From Desulfobacterales bacterium (GTDB taxonomy: Bacteria > Desulfobacterota > Desulfobacteria > Desulfobacterales > C00003106): a stretch of DNA of 13,042 bases. Made by a program: the position numbers and the translations under genes. The stretch covers positions 1-13,042 of the forward strand of contig DAOVGD010000154.1 of the NCBI GenBank assembly GCA_030672555.1, written 5' to 3'. Positions 7,058-13,042 of this stretch are shown piece after piece (positions within the stretch are counted from its first letter, which is position 1; each line of letters opens with the position of its first letter). Below the pieces are notes generated by a model. That model ran no database searches, had not been told where the DNA came from, and was given only the letters and a program-made list of their open reading frames with translations.

Positions 7058-8412
7058 CTAGGCACTTCGGTATCACCGGTAGCGTTTGGAAGGTCTTGAT
7101 ATCGGTAGGCGGGTTGCTTGGTCGACAAAAGCTTTTGAGCCTCTTGCATAAAGGTATTGTACCTCTTCTTGCATTCGTAAAAACCGCGCCACCAGGTATA
7201 GGCCGGCGCCATCATGGCAGCTCCCATCCGAGCCCTCCGCCCTTCATAATGCCATAACTCGTAGAATTCTAATTCCAATTGCTCGTCAAGAGGAACCGAT
7301 TTATCCAACAAACCGTTTTTGTAGAGCCTATTCAACATATCTTGAGCGGGCTTAAAATAGACTTCATTGTATTCTTTGATCACCCGGTCTAATTGGATAT
7401 AATGATTATCCACCCATAGCTTCCCATGGCACTTCAAACAGACTGCTTTCATTTTGTTTCGTTCGGCTTTCCAGTCGGTCTTTGCGGGAAACGGCTCAAA
7501 GTCGGAAGGACGTACCGTATATGGCGCCTGTAATTCCCATGAAAGGCGTTCTGTGACGTCGTGGGTCATCGCTGTTGTCCCCACTTTGCACATATGGCAC
7601 ACCGCGCAGGTGGGCGACCGATAAGCCTGGCCTGGAATCCACTCTCTGGTAGAAGCGTTCCAGTTCCACTGATCTCCCTCGGATCTATAGATAGCTCCAT
7701 GTATCGATTCATTATATATCTCGGCTTGGGGGTGGCCCGGTCCCAAGTGACACCGCCCGCATGCCTCTGGTTTTCTCGCCTCGGCCCGGGAAAACTTATG
7801 ACGTGTGTGACAACTAATGCAACTCCCCCTGCTTCCATCAACATTAATCCGTCCCACTCCTACATTGGGCCATCCCTCTGATGTGATCTTGCCGTCCTTT
7901 ACTTTCAAAATACTCCCATGGCAGACAAAACATCCTGTAATCCGTTCCGTATCACTGTTCATGCCATATCTCAACCACGGATCGATCTTCCATATCAATT
8001 CCAAGGTGTTGGCATGTTTGCTCCGGCTGTATTCTTTTACTTCATTGAAATGACAACGCGCACAAAGCATAGGGGAAACCAATGCAGCAACCGGCACCCT
8101 GTAGGCTGACGTGCCGTACTTATGATCGGACCTTTGGTATTGCTTATAATGCCCCCTGCTGAGTCCCGCCCCTCCCACCTCACACTTATGACAGGTTATA
8201 CAAGTGATCCCGACCTTGGCATGAACGCCAGCGCCCCAATCAGCTGTTATACCTGGAGATTCTTTTTTGTGACATTCAATACACGCTATAGCTTCTTTTG
8301 ACAGCTCCAGATAAAGTTCTTCCAGGTCAACTTCGGGATGGGCGTGTGCCATGGTGCAAAGGGAGAGGGTAATTAATCCTATTATAGTCAAAACAATACA
8401 TTTTGACTGCAT
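7018..8412 (-). CDS. Octaheme cytochrome c, hydroxylamine oxidoreductase (HAO) family, C-terminus rewritten by an element
   Basis: The product is a predicted periplasmic redox enzyme. From the ATG at 8412 it is 464 aa with a signal peptide (hydrophobic to about residue 20, then AHA). Eight CxxCH heme sites start at residues 44, 71, 117, 161, 198, 218, 269 and 325. HAO hallmarks include CGRCHLGPGHPQAEIYNES around heme six, CAVCHM followed by THDVTERLSW around heme seven, and ARMGAAMMAPAYTWWRGFYE near the end. The last contains tyrosines that could include the family's catalytic tyrosine, which I cannot confirm. Family members oxidise hydroxylamine, or in some bacteria reduce nitrite or hydroxylamine; direction here is unknown. 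An upstream TTG (8439) extends the frame, but the ATG has AAGGA six bases before it. The last 13 codons and stop lie in the inserted element. No NapC/NrfH-type partner gene is nearby. Confidence 0.9.
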   Translation of the reverse strand: MQSKCIVLTIIGLITLSLCTMAHAHPEVDLEELYLELSKEAIACIECHKKESPGITADWGAGVHAKVGITCITCHKCEVGGAGLSRGHYKQYQRSDHKYGTSAYRVPVAALVSPMLCARCHFNEVKEYSRSKHANTLELIWKIDPWLRYGMNSDTERITGCFVCHGSILKVKDGKITSEGWPNVGVGRINVDGSRGSCISCHTRHKFSRAEARKPEACGRCHLGPGHPQAEIYNESIHGAIYRSEGDQWNWNASTREWIPGQAYRSPTCAVCHMCKVGTTAMTHDVTERLSWELQAPYTVRPSDFEPFPAKTDWKAERNKMKAVCLKCHGKLWVDNHYIQLDRVIKEYNEVYFKPAQDMLNRLYKNGLLDKSVPLDEQLELEFYELWHYEGRRARMGAAMMAPAYTWWRGFYECKKRYNTFMQEAQKLLSTKQPAYRYQDLPNATGDTEVPRRLSENSDPTAKE

Positions 8413-8722
8413 ACCCTTTCCTTTTCGAAGATGTGACAATGGTTTCTTTAAAAATTTTAACTAATGATACCAATCAGGAATGGTCCTTTTTTATCGTTAT
8501 CGGCTATTATTTCAAAAACTTGAAAATCCTTTGTGATATCATAGGTCTTACGTTTCGCTAGTTTTTATTGTGTTCTTCGAATTAAATACACACTATATCA
8601 TGTGTCTGGCTCGAGATACACGCGATAGGTAATGGGTCTCTCGTTGGATTCTTGGGTTATTACTCGCAAAACCCGGCTGTTAAGCTGCTGATTTACGACA
8701 CGTTGCCGTTGGTCATAAACTC

Positions 8723-8811
8723 AGCCATTTACCGGTGGGCAATGCCCACCCTACAGTATTGCAAATAATACTCTGAAATGGCTAATCTTTCGTAGGGTGG
8801 GCATTGCCCAC
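8723..8811. repeat. Interleaved inverted repeats (GTGGGCAATGCCCAC family)
   Basis: GTGGGCAATGCCCACCCTAC (8735-8754) is the exact reverse complement of 8792-8811. AGCCATTT (8723-8730) is complementary to AAATGGCT (8776-8783), and AGTATT (8755-8760) to AATACT (8767-8772). The first two pairs are interleaved rather than nested, so a single strand could form a pseudoknot-like fold or two alternative hairpins. Each 20-bp arm also contains its own short palindrome around GGGCAATGCCC. No gene is associated. Confidence 0.7.
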
Positions 8812-8869
8812 TATGATATTAAGGAGATGGACAGAGCCCTTTGCAAGACATGGTATTCTTTGAGGGCGA

Positions 8870-8904
8870 GACCATAGAGCCCCTCCGGGGAGGGCGCTAT
8901 GGTC
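8870..8904. repeat. GC-rich 35-bp hairpin
   Basis: GACCATAG (8870-8877) pairs with CTATGGTC (8897-8904), enclosing a second stem, CCCTC / GAGGG. The plus strand continues TTAAAGTTTT, a weak U-run, so it could work as a terminator on that strand. No plus-strand gene precedes it, so I record it only as a stable hairpin. Confidence 0.55.
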
Positions 8905-8950
8905 TTAAAGTTTTAGGTTAGGTATATCCTGGATAGATAGGAATGTCCCA

Positions 8951-9010
8951 ATGACAAAAACATCGTATTTCCCACGCCTAAGGCGTGGTTAGTTTAGATC
9001 ATTTTGTCAT
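8951..9010. repeat. Nested hairpin, ATGACAAAA arms around CCACGCCTAAGGCGTGG
   Basis: ATGACAAAA (8951-8959) is the reverse complement of TTTTGTCAT (9002-9010). Inside it is the near-perfect palindrome CCACGCCTAAGGCGTGG (8972-8988). It abuts the second copy of the palindromic repeat that starts at about 9011. Confidence 0.5.
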
Positions 9011-9186
9011 TTGATATTCGGATTTGTTTCGAATTTCGGATTTCGACCTGCCCGCAATGCCTATGCGTGGATTCAGCGCAGTCACGAAAAGTCAATACTA
9101 TGCCCCGGTTATTATTCTGTCCATGAGCGCGTTGCATGGCAGACGGGTATTCGGATTTTGCCTGAACATGACTTTTCATTCAGTGG
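9011..9186. repeat. Degenerate copy B of the TTCGAAAT/CCTGAAC palindromic repeat, interrupted by about 100 bp
   Basis: TTGATATTCGGATTTG plus TTTCGAATTTCGGATTTCG (9011-9045) matches the right half of copy A around 3608-3640. TATTCGGATTTTGCCTGAAC and the following ACTTTTCATTCAG (9148-9183) match its right end at about 3644-3682. About 102 bp (9046-9147) absent from copy A separates the two matching blocks. As in copy A, the CCTGAAC/TTCAG end lies a few bases after the stop codon of a minus-strand gene. Confidence 0.6.
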
Positions 9187-9187
9187 T

Positions 9188-9823
9188 TTATAATCTGTTC
9201 ATTGCCTCTAAAAACGCCTCTGCTGGTTCAGCGCCAACGAACTCAACGGTTTCGTTCAGGACCACTTTAGGAGTTGATTGAACGCTGTATTTTTTTGCCA
9301 GAGCAGGAAACTCCGTTACATTAATCATGTCCGCGCGAATCTTGTCGTTAACATAGGCGATGAGATGAGCTGTTCGGACAGTCTTAGCACAAAGTGGACA
9401 TTTAGGTGTTATAAAGACCTTAATGTGAACCGGTCTGTTAAAATCGATAATTTTTTCTAACGTCGAATCAGATGTTATTTCACTAGCCTGCGCAATAAGC
9501 GATAAGGCATAGACAAAAGATTCCACCTCATATTCGCTCGGAATACCGAAAAAACGTATCCCGTAATCTCGCCCCGACTCGGCCAGCAGGACATACGCTG
9601 GGACCTTGTCGACCCCGCAGCTTTCAGCCAGTTCGGGCTTCTCGTCCATGTCATGTACGACCAATATCAATTTATCTGACAGCCCGGCCAATTCTTCAAT
9701 AAACCGCAATCCATCAAGGTGCGAATTATATCCGGGTTTGCGGATAAAGCAAAGCACTCTTACCTTTTGCTTGAAATGAGACAGCATCGCATTAATTTTT
9801 GTCTTGAGGTCATCCAGTAACAT
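9188..9823 (-). CDS. Two-domain thioredoxin/glutaredoxin-fold protein (protein disulfide oxidoreductase-like)
   Basis: The 211-aa protein has two tandem thioredoxin folds. The N-terminal fold (about 1-110) keeps the family proline in KVPAYV (P75) but has KPGYNS where the active-site CxxC would be, so it is probably redox-inactive there. The C-terminal fold (about 120-211) has the active motif CPLC at 142-145 and the cis-proline in STPKVV (P185). This layout resembles protein disulfide oxidoreductases and the N-terminal part of AhpF, which pass electrons through dithiol exchange. There is no signal peptide, so it is likely cytoplasmic. The ATG at 9823 has GGAGG about nine bases upstream, and its first 14 bases overlap the end of the zinc-ribbon gene, so translation is probably coupled. 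Reductase and substrate partners are not in the window. Confidence 0.85.
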   Translation of the reverse strand: MLLDDLKTKINAMLSHFKQKVRVLCFIRKPGYNSHLDGLRFIEELAGLSDKLILVVHDMDEKPELAESCGVDKVPAYVLLAESGRDYGIRFFGIPSEYEVESFVYALSLIAQASEITSDSTLEKIIDFNRPVHIKVFITPKCPLCAKTVRTAHLIAYVNDKIRADMINVTEFPALAKKYSVQSTPKVVLNETVEFVGAEPAEAFLEAMNRL

Positions 9824-10058
9824 CTCGATTCAACTCCTCCATTACTTTTTTCCACCTTTCCTCTCCAAGGCATTTTTTTGCGCTCTTGCACCACTCCACA
9901 CAGGAAGGGACACGCTCTTTATGGACGATTTCTCCACAAGAGCGACATTTAACCCGCAGTTCATCAGAAAAAATTTCCACTTCCCTACCGCACTGCGGGC
10001 ACTTGTGAAGACTGATTTTGAGATTTCGAGAATCCTGTCCCGGACATTTGCTGCTCAT
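9810..10058 (-). CDS. Small zinc-ribbon protein
   Basis: The product is 82 aa. HKCPQCG (C20, C23) and VKCRSCG (C38, C41) form a classic four-cysteine zinc ribbon. A second cysteine cluster, PSCVEWCKSAKKCLG (C53, C57, C63), precedes a basic helical tail. The protein is presumed to bind one zinc ion; the second cluster could hold another metal or be redox-active. The gene overlaps the start of the thioredoxin-fold gene by 14 nt, which suggests linked function, perhaps with the disulfide oxidoreductase acting on this protein; that link is inference. AGGAGGG lies upstream of the ATG at 10058 at a longer than usual distance (about 14 nt). The biochemical role is unknown. Confidence 0.8.
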   Translation of the reverse strand: MSSKCPGQDSRNLKISLHKCPQCGREVEIFSDELRVKCRSCGEIVHKERVPSCVEWCKSAKKCLGEERWKKVMEELNRDVTG

Positions 10059-10376
10059 TGATTATATTCTATCCCTCCTTCTTTTCACGCCTTATTTGAT
10101 GGTTTCGTAAAAAGTCTTTGATGAGCTTATCTTGGTCTCTTTTTCATAAAGGTTCTTAGTGAAGTGAAGCGTAAAATTTGTCCGCCTTCGGCGAATTTGA
10201 TCCGTTCATTCCGACTATTAATTATAGTATACTCCCTTTTTCTCATTCTTTCAATCGCTTAATAGCCCACCAATCATCCTTTCTTGACATTACCGGTGAA
10301 TCACATTAGTTTTTAGGAGGTGCGCACAGACCGATACCTTTAAAAGGTCTAACAAAGTTTTCCAGGAGCAAAATTT
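10059..10376. other. Divergent intergenic region between the zinc-ribbon and radical SAM genes
   Basis: The region has no gene. It contains a small hairpin, CGCC-TTC-GGCG flanked by AAATT/AATTT (10174-10198). The minus-strand promoter is listed separately. For the plus-strand operon there are two weak candidates: TTGACA (10284-10289) with a poor -10, TAGTTT, 17 bp later, or TTCATT (10205-10210) with TATACT (10228-10233) at 17 bp. GGAGGTGCGC at 10317-10326 looks like a ribosome binding site plus GTG, but that frame stops after seven codons. Confidence 0.45.
10226..10254 (-). promoter_or_regulatory. Sigma-70-type promoter for the zinc-ribbon/oxidoreductase unit
   Basis: On the minus strand TTGAAA (10254-10249) is followed by a 17-bp spacer and TATACT (10231-10226). 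Each is a 5-of-6 match to consensus with optimal spacing. A start near 10219 would leave a leader of about 160 nt before the zinc-ribbon gene. That leader contains the hairpin at 10174-10198. Confidence 0.5.
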
Positions 10377-11402
10377 TTGAAAGGAAACAAAAAACCTTTT
10401 ATTATTCCCGTATTTATCCCGCACCAGGGATGCCCTCACCGCTGTGTCTTTTGCGATCAACGCTCGGTCACAAGCACAGCCGCTATTTCTCCTTCTCCTG
10501 AAGATGTCAAGGGGAGGATTCAGGATTTTCTACGCTACAAGCATGAATATCATTGGCCTGTTGAGATAGCCTTTTACGGGGGAACCTTCACCGGCCTCCC
10601 TTACGATTACCAGGAACAGCTTCTGAAAACCGCCGAGCAATTTATCTTTAACGAATCTGTTCACTGCATCCGCCTTTCTACAAGACCGGACACTATTAGT
10701 GAAAAAAACCTCGATCTTTTGAAAGAACATAATGTTACAACTGTGGAATTAGGAGCTCAGTCCATGGATGACCGAGTGCTTTTCGCCTCACGAAGAGGAC
10801 ATACAGCATCTGACACGGTCAGGGCTGTTGAACTTCTCAAAGAGTACGGGTTTAAAGTCGGATTGCAAATCATGCCCGGGCTTCCCGGTGATACTGAACA
10901 ATCTATCCTTGATACAGGAGAAAAAATAGCCTCACTCAAGCCCGATATGGTACGCATCTATCCCACTGTTGTTCTAAAAAACAGTCGTCTTGCCCGGTTA
11001 TATCAGCAGGGACACTATGTGCCTCTGACACTGGAACAAGGCGTACGTATCGCCAAAGACCTCTTGTGCCTGTTTAACAGTCGTGGCATTCCCGTGATAC
11101 GTATGGGGCTCCAAGCCTCGGATTCCCTTAATGGTCCAAACGGCATTATTGCCGGCCCCTTTCATCCGTCGTTCGGACATCTGGTCTATTCCGCGATCTT
11201 TTTTGATAAGGTTGTCGAGTTGATAGAGAAGATGAAACCAATGCCGACCCGTATCACACTGCGGGTGGCCCCGTCTGACGTACCACAGTTGAGGGGGCTT
11301 CATAACAGCAATGTAAGAGAGCTGCTAAATCGCTTCCATTTTGAAGATATCAGGGTGGTGCCTGACAGCATCATTCCGCAGGGTAGTGTGGCGTATGGGT
11401 AA
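10377..11402 (+). CDS. Elp3-like radical SAM protein
   Basis: The 341-aa protein begins with IPVFIPHQGCPHRCVFCDQ, giving the radical SAM cluster motif CxxxCxxC at C19, C23 and C26. It would bind a [4Fe-4S] cluster and cleave S-adenosylmethionine. AFYGGTFTGLP and the later IMPGLPGDTE are typical of the Elp3-like radical SAM group. Full Elp3 proteins also carry a C-terminal acetyltransferase domain, which is missing here; stand-alone proteins like this are widespread in bacteria near rnc, and their substrate is not established to my knowledge. The start is TTG at 10377, supported by AGGAG eight bases before it; no closer ATG keeps the conserved N-terminus. The stop overlaps the era start by 8 nt. 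Confidence 0.88.
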   Translation: MKGNKKPFIIPVFIPHQGCPHRCVFCDQRSVTSTAAISPSPEDVKGRIQDFLRYKHEYHWPVEIAFYGGTFTGLPYDYQEQLLKTAEQFIFNESVHCIRLSTRPDTISEKNLDLLKEHNVTTVELGAQSMDDRVLFASRRGHTASDTVRAVELLKEYGFKVGLQIMPGLPGDTEQSILDTGEKIASLKPDMVRIYPTVVLKNSRLARLYQQGHYVPLTLEQGVRIAKDLLCLFNSRGIPVIRMGLQASDSLNGPNGIIAGPFHPSFGHLVYSAIFFDKVVELIEKMKPMPTRITLRVAPSDVPQLRGLHNSNVRELLNRFHFEDIRVVPDSIIPQGSVAYG

Positions 11403-12288
11403 GGAACCTTTTAAATCAGGATTTATCGCTATCATCGGCGCCCCCAATGTGGGAAAATCAACGCTTTTGAATCAGGTCCTGGGGGAAAAGATCTCCATTA
11501 CATCGGAAAAGCCTCAAACAACCCGGACTCGAATATTGGGTGTGTTTCACAGGCCACATGCTCAGTTGATCTTTCTCGATACGCCGGGCGTCCATCAAGC
11601 AAAACAGACGTTGAACAAGCGAATGGTCAAGGTTGCGCTGGGGACGCTCGGAGATGTGGACCAGATATTGTACGTTATCGATGCGAGCCATCCCGACGAG
11701 GAGTCAGACGCTTTTTTGCTAAGAAACATCAAAAAGATTAAGACACCTGTTATCCTTGCCATAAACAAAGTAGATCTTATAGAAAAGGAATCTCTTCTTC
11801 CTCTTATGGAAACATGGAACAAGAGACATCCTTTTCATGCCGTTGTCCCGATCTCTGCCTTAAAAAATATCCAGATTGACCAACTCCTTGATGAAATGTC
11901 CGCCCTTTTGCCGAAAGGCCCTCTTTACTTTCCTGAAGATACCATAACCGACCAACCGGTTCGGCTGATCGCATCTGAAATGATACGGGAAAAGATCTTT
12001 CGTCTGACCAGTAAGGAAATCCCTTACTCTGTTGCCGTTACAATAGATACCTTTAAAGAACGACCCGACAAAAACTGCGTAGACATTGAAGCGACTATTC
12101 ATGTAGAGCGGGATTCCCAAAAAGGAATCATCATAGGAAAAGGCGGCACAATGCTCAAAAAAATAGGGCGTATGGCCCGCCTGGACATCCAACGGATGGT
12201 AGGCTCTCCGGTCTTTTTGAAACTCTGGGTGCGGGTTCAAAAAAACTGGAGTAAAGATATCCAAGCGCTTTCCGGATTCGGCTACTAA
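11395..12288 (+). CDS. era: GTPase Era
   Basis: Era binds the 3' end of 16S rRNA and acts in 30S ribosome assembly. The 297-aa product has normal family length. The P-loop is GAPNVGKS (15-22), the switch region has QTTRTRILG (41-49), G3 is DTPG (62-65), G4 NKVD (124-127) and G5 SAL (154-156). The C-terminal KH domain is recognisable by IIIGKGGTMLKKIG (245-258). The ATG at 11395 is preferred. The frame is open further upstream, but that extension overlaps the radical SAM gene and lacks family similarity. The gene overlaps the upstream gene by 8 nt and precedes the ATP-grasp gene by 1 nt, so the three are probably one transcript. Confidence 0.96.
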   Translation: MGKEPFKSGFIAIIGAPNVGKSTLLNQVLGEKISITSEKPQTTRTRILGVFHRPHAQLIFLDTPGVHQAKQTLNKRMVKVALGTLGDVDQILYVIDASHPDEESDAFLLRNIKKIKTPVILAINKVDLIEKESLLPLMETWNKRHPFHAVVPISALKNIQIDQLLDEMSALLPKGPLYFPEDTITDQPVRLIASEMIREKIFRLTSKEIPYSVAVTIDTFKERPDKNCVDIEATIHVERDSQKGIIIGKGGTMLKKIGRMARLDIQRMVGSPVFLKLWVRVQKNWSKDIQALSGFGY

Positions 12289-12289
12289 C

Positions 12290-13042
12290 ATGATCCTTTC
12301 ATTTCATACCTGTATAGTAAGTGACGTAAATATCATCTGTGCCGGAAGGCCTCCGGGCGATGAAGATGTAGCTGCCATTAAAAAGGCACGTGCTGTCATC
12401 CTCCCGCAAGGGGTCACAGAACAACTCTACCGACTCTGTCGCATCCATTGTCCGCACGTATTTCCCAACTATGATGCTCGCTTTGATTACCCGGGAAAGC
12501 TCGGACAGATCCGACTCTTTCAGGAAAACAAGGTCCCCTTCCCGTCTACCGTTCTCTTCTCCGATATCACTGCCTATCAAAAAGCTCTTGCAAATGGTAA
12601 AGCGGATACCCTCCCCTTTGATTTTCCCTGTGTATTGAAGCTCAACGAGGGGGGTGAAGGTGAAGGCGTTTTTTTGCTGAAAGATCAAAAAGACCTGGAT
12701 ACCGCACTCGGCCAGGCTATGCAGATGGAAAGAAGTGGTCAAAAAGGTTTTCTGCTTCAGGCACATATCCCCAATGAAGGAAGAACACTTCGTGCAGTGG
12801 TGATCGGGGAACAATTTTTCAGCTACTGGCGGATTCAAGAAAACAAAGATATCTTTCAGAGCAATCTCCGGACCGGCGCATACATCGATCATAACCTGGC
12901 CCCTGAACTGCAAGAAGCAGCTATTGCATCCGCACGTGATTTTTGCCGTCGTACAGGGATTAACCTGGCCGGCTTTGACTTTTTGTTTCCACAGGATACC
13001 GCAGAACCCCAACCATTATTTTTGGAGATCAATTATTTTTTT
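12290..13042 (+). CDS. ATP-grasp ligase, RimK/glutathione synthetase-like (3' end cut by window edge)
   Basis: The frame runs without a stop from the ATG at 12290 to the window edge, giving 251 residues of an incomplete protein. ATP-grasp features are visible: FPCVLKLNEGGEGEG (lysine K117 and glycine-rich loop for ATP), GRTLRAVVIG (about 164-173), AGFDFLF with D230, and LEIN (245-248), whose Glu/Asn normally bind magnesium. The N-terminal 100 residues contain PNYDARFDYPGKLGQIRLF, as in RimK-type proteins. Such enzymes join a carboxylate to an amine or thiol through an acylphosphate; the substrate here cannot be told. It starts 1 nt after era, so it is likely translationally coupled. Several antisense frames over it are shadows. 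Confidence 0.85.
   Translation, partial: MILSFHTCIVSDVNIICAGRPPGDEDVAAIKKARAVILPQGVTEQLYRLCRIHCPHVFPNYDARFDYPGKLGQIRLFQENKVPFPSTVLFSDITAYQKALANGKADTLPFDFPCVLKLNEGGEGEGVFLLKDQKDLDTALGQAMQMERSGQKGFLLQAHIPNEGRTLRAVVIGEQFFSYWRIQENKDIFQSNLRTGAYIDHNLAPELQEAAIASARDFCRRTGINLAGFDFLFPQDTAEPQPLFLEINYFF

Larger units (their letters stand above)
8413..9187. other. 775-bp non-coding spacer with several palindromes
   Basis: No convincing gene is seen on either strand between the cytochrome start and the stop of the thioredoxin-fold gene. The part nearest the cytochrome (8413-8640) is AT-rich and should hold its promoter, but I find no good -35/-10 pair. An imperfect dyad, ACAC-N8-GTGT, on the cytochrome strand around 8590-8605 could be a regulator site; this is weak. 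The remainder consists of the hairpins and repeat copy listed separately. Confidence 0.6.

Noticed and set aside
7566..7844. 92-aa minus-strand frame inside the cytochrome gene
   Set aside because: It overlaps the cytochrome in another frame; the cytochrome frame holds regularly placed heme motifs, so this is a shadow.
8412..8439. TTG start nine codons upstream for the cytochrome
   Set aside because: The ATG at 8412 has a good ribosome binding site and places the signal peptide at the N-terminus as expected.
8700..9010. CRISPR array or tRNA-like structure in the palindrome-rich spacer
   Set aside because: The repeats are inverted and not regularly spaced direct repeats, and no cloverleaf with TTCNANNC-type arm is present.
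10317..10344. Ribosome-binding-like GGAGG followed by GTG as a leader peptide or an earlier gene start
   Set aside because: The frame stops after seven codons, there is no attenuator-like structure, and the radical SAM gene has its own good site at 10364.
11341..11394. Upstream ATG extending Era by 18 residues
   Set aside because: The extension is the overlapping radical SAM gene read in another frame and has no similarity to Era N-termini; the ATG at 11395 gives normal family length.
12299..13012. 237-aa open frame on the minus strand
   Set aside because: It lies antisense to the ATP-grasp gene, whose plus-strand frame is open to the edge and carries clear family motifs; the minus-strand translation has no recognisable domain.

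Overview
The window reads as a chromosomal segment of an uncultured Desulfobacterota-like (deltaproteobacterial) anaerobe. This is an inference from three things: an octaheme HAO-type cytochrome c, the rnc / Elp3-like radical SAM / era gene neighbourhood, and AT-rich spacers full of palindromic repeats. There is no rRNA, tRNA, CRISPR array or transposase gene. Housekeeping genes dominate and are interrupted by repeat-filled spacers.

Left part (1-3373): a truncated copy of a short terminal-inverted-repeat element (1-135), a repeat-rich spacer, lysS on the minus strand, and then rnc on the plus strand. A perfect 18-bp hairpin lies just before the rnc ribosome binding site. After rnc come a GC-rich foldback island and two tiny genes, a 63-aa B-box-like cysteine/histidine protein and a 29-aa single-span membrane peptide.

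Middle (3374-8412, minus strand): a 219-bp palindromic repeat element abuts the stop codon of a lipoprotein gene of unknown function. Upstream of that gene is an exported TPR protein in the same apparent operon. Beyond it is an eight-heme cytochrome of the hydroxylamine oxidoreductase family. The 3' end of the cytochrome gene lies inside a second, complete 159-bp copy of the terminal-inverted-repeat element. The element is flanked by CTAG direct repeats and supplies the last 13 codons and the stop. Removing the element and one CTAG restores an alternative ending, RETEKPFVVSP-stop.

Right part (8413-13042): a 775-bp non-coding spacer with several hairpins and a second, interrupted copy of the palindromic repeat. 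Next, on the minus strand, is a two-gene unit (zinc-ribbon protein, then a two-domain thioredoxin-fold oxidoreductase) with a recognisable sigma-70-type promoter. A plus-strand operon follows: Elp3-like radical SAM protein, Era GTPase and an ATP-grasp ligase cut by the window edge. The first two overlap by 8 nt and the last two are 1 nt apart.

Functionally, rnc and era both belong to rRNA processing and ribosome assembly, and lysS to translation. The HAO-like cytochrome suggests periplasmic redox chemistry on nitrogen compounds, but no NapC/NrfH-type partner is visible. I do not see a clearly new multi-gene system. The most notable signal is the non-autonomous element that has rewritten the C-terminus of the cytochrome, followed by the hairpin in the rnc leader.
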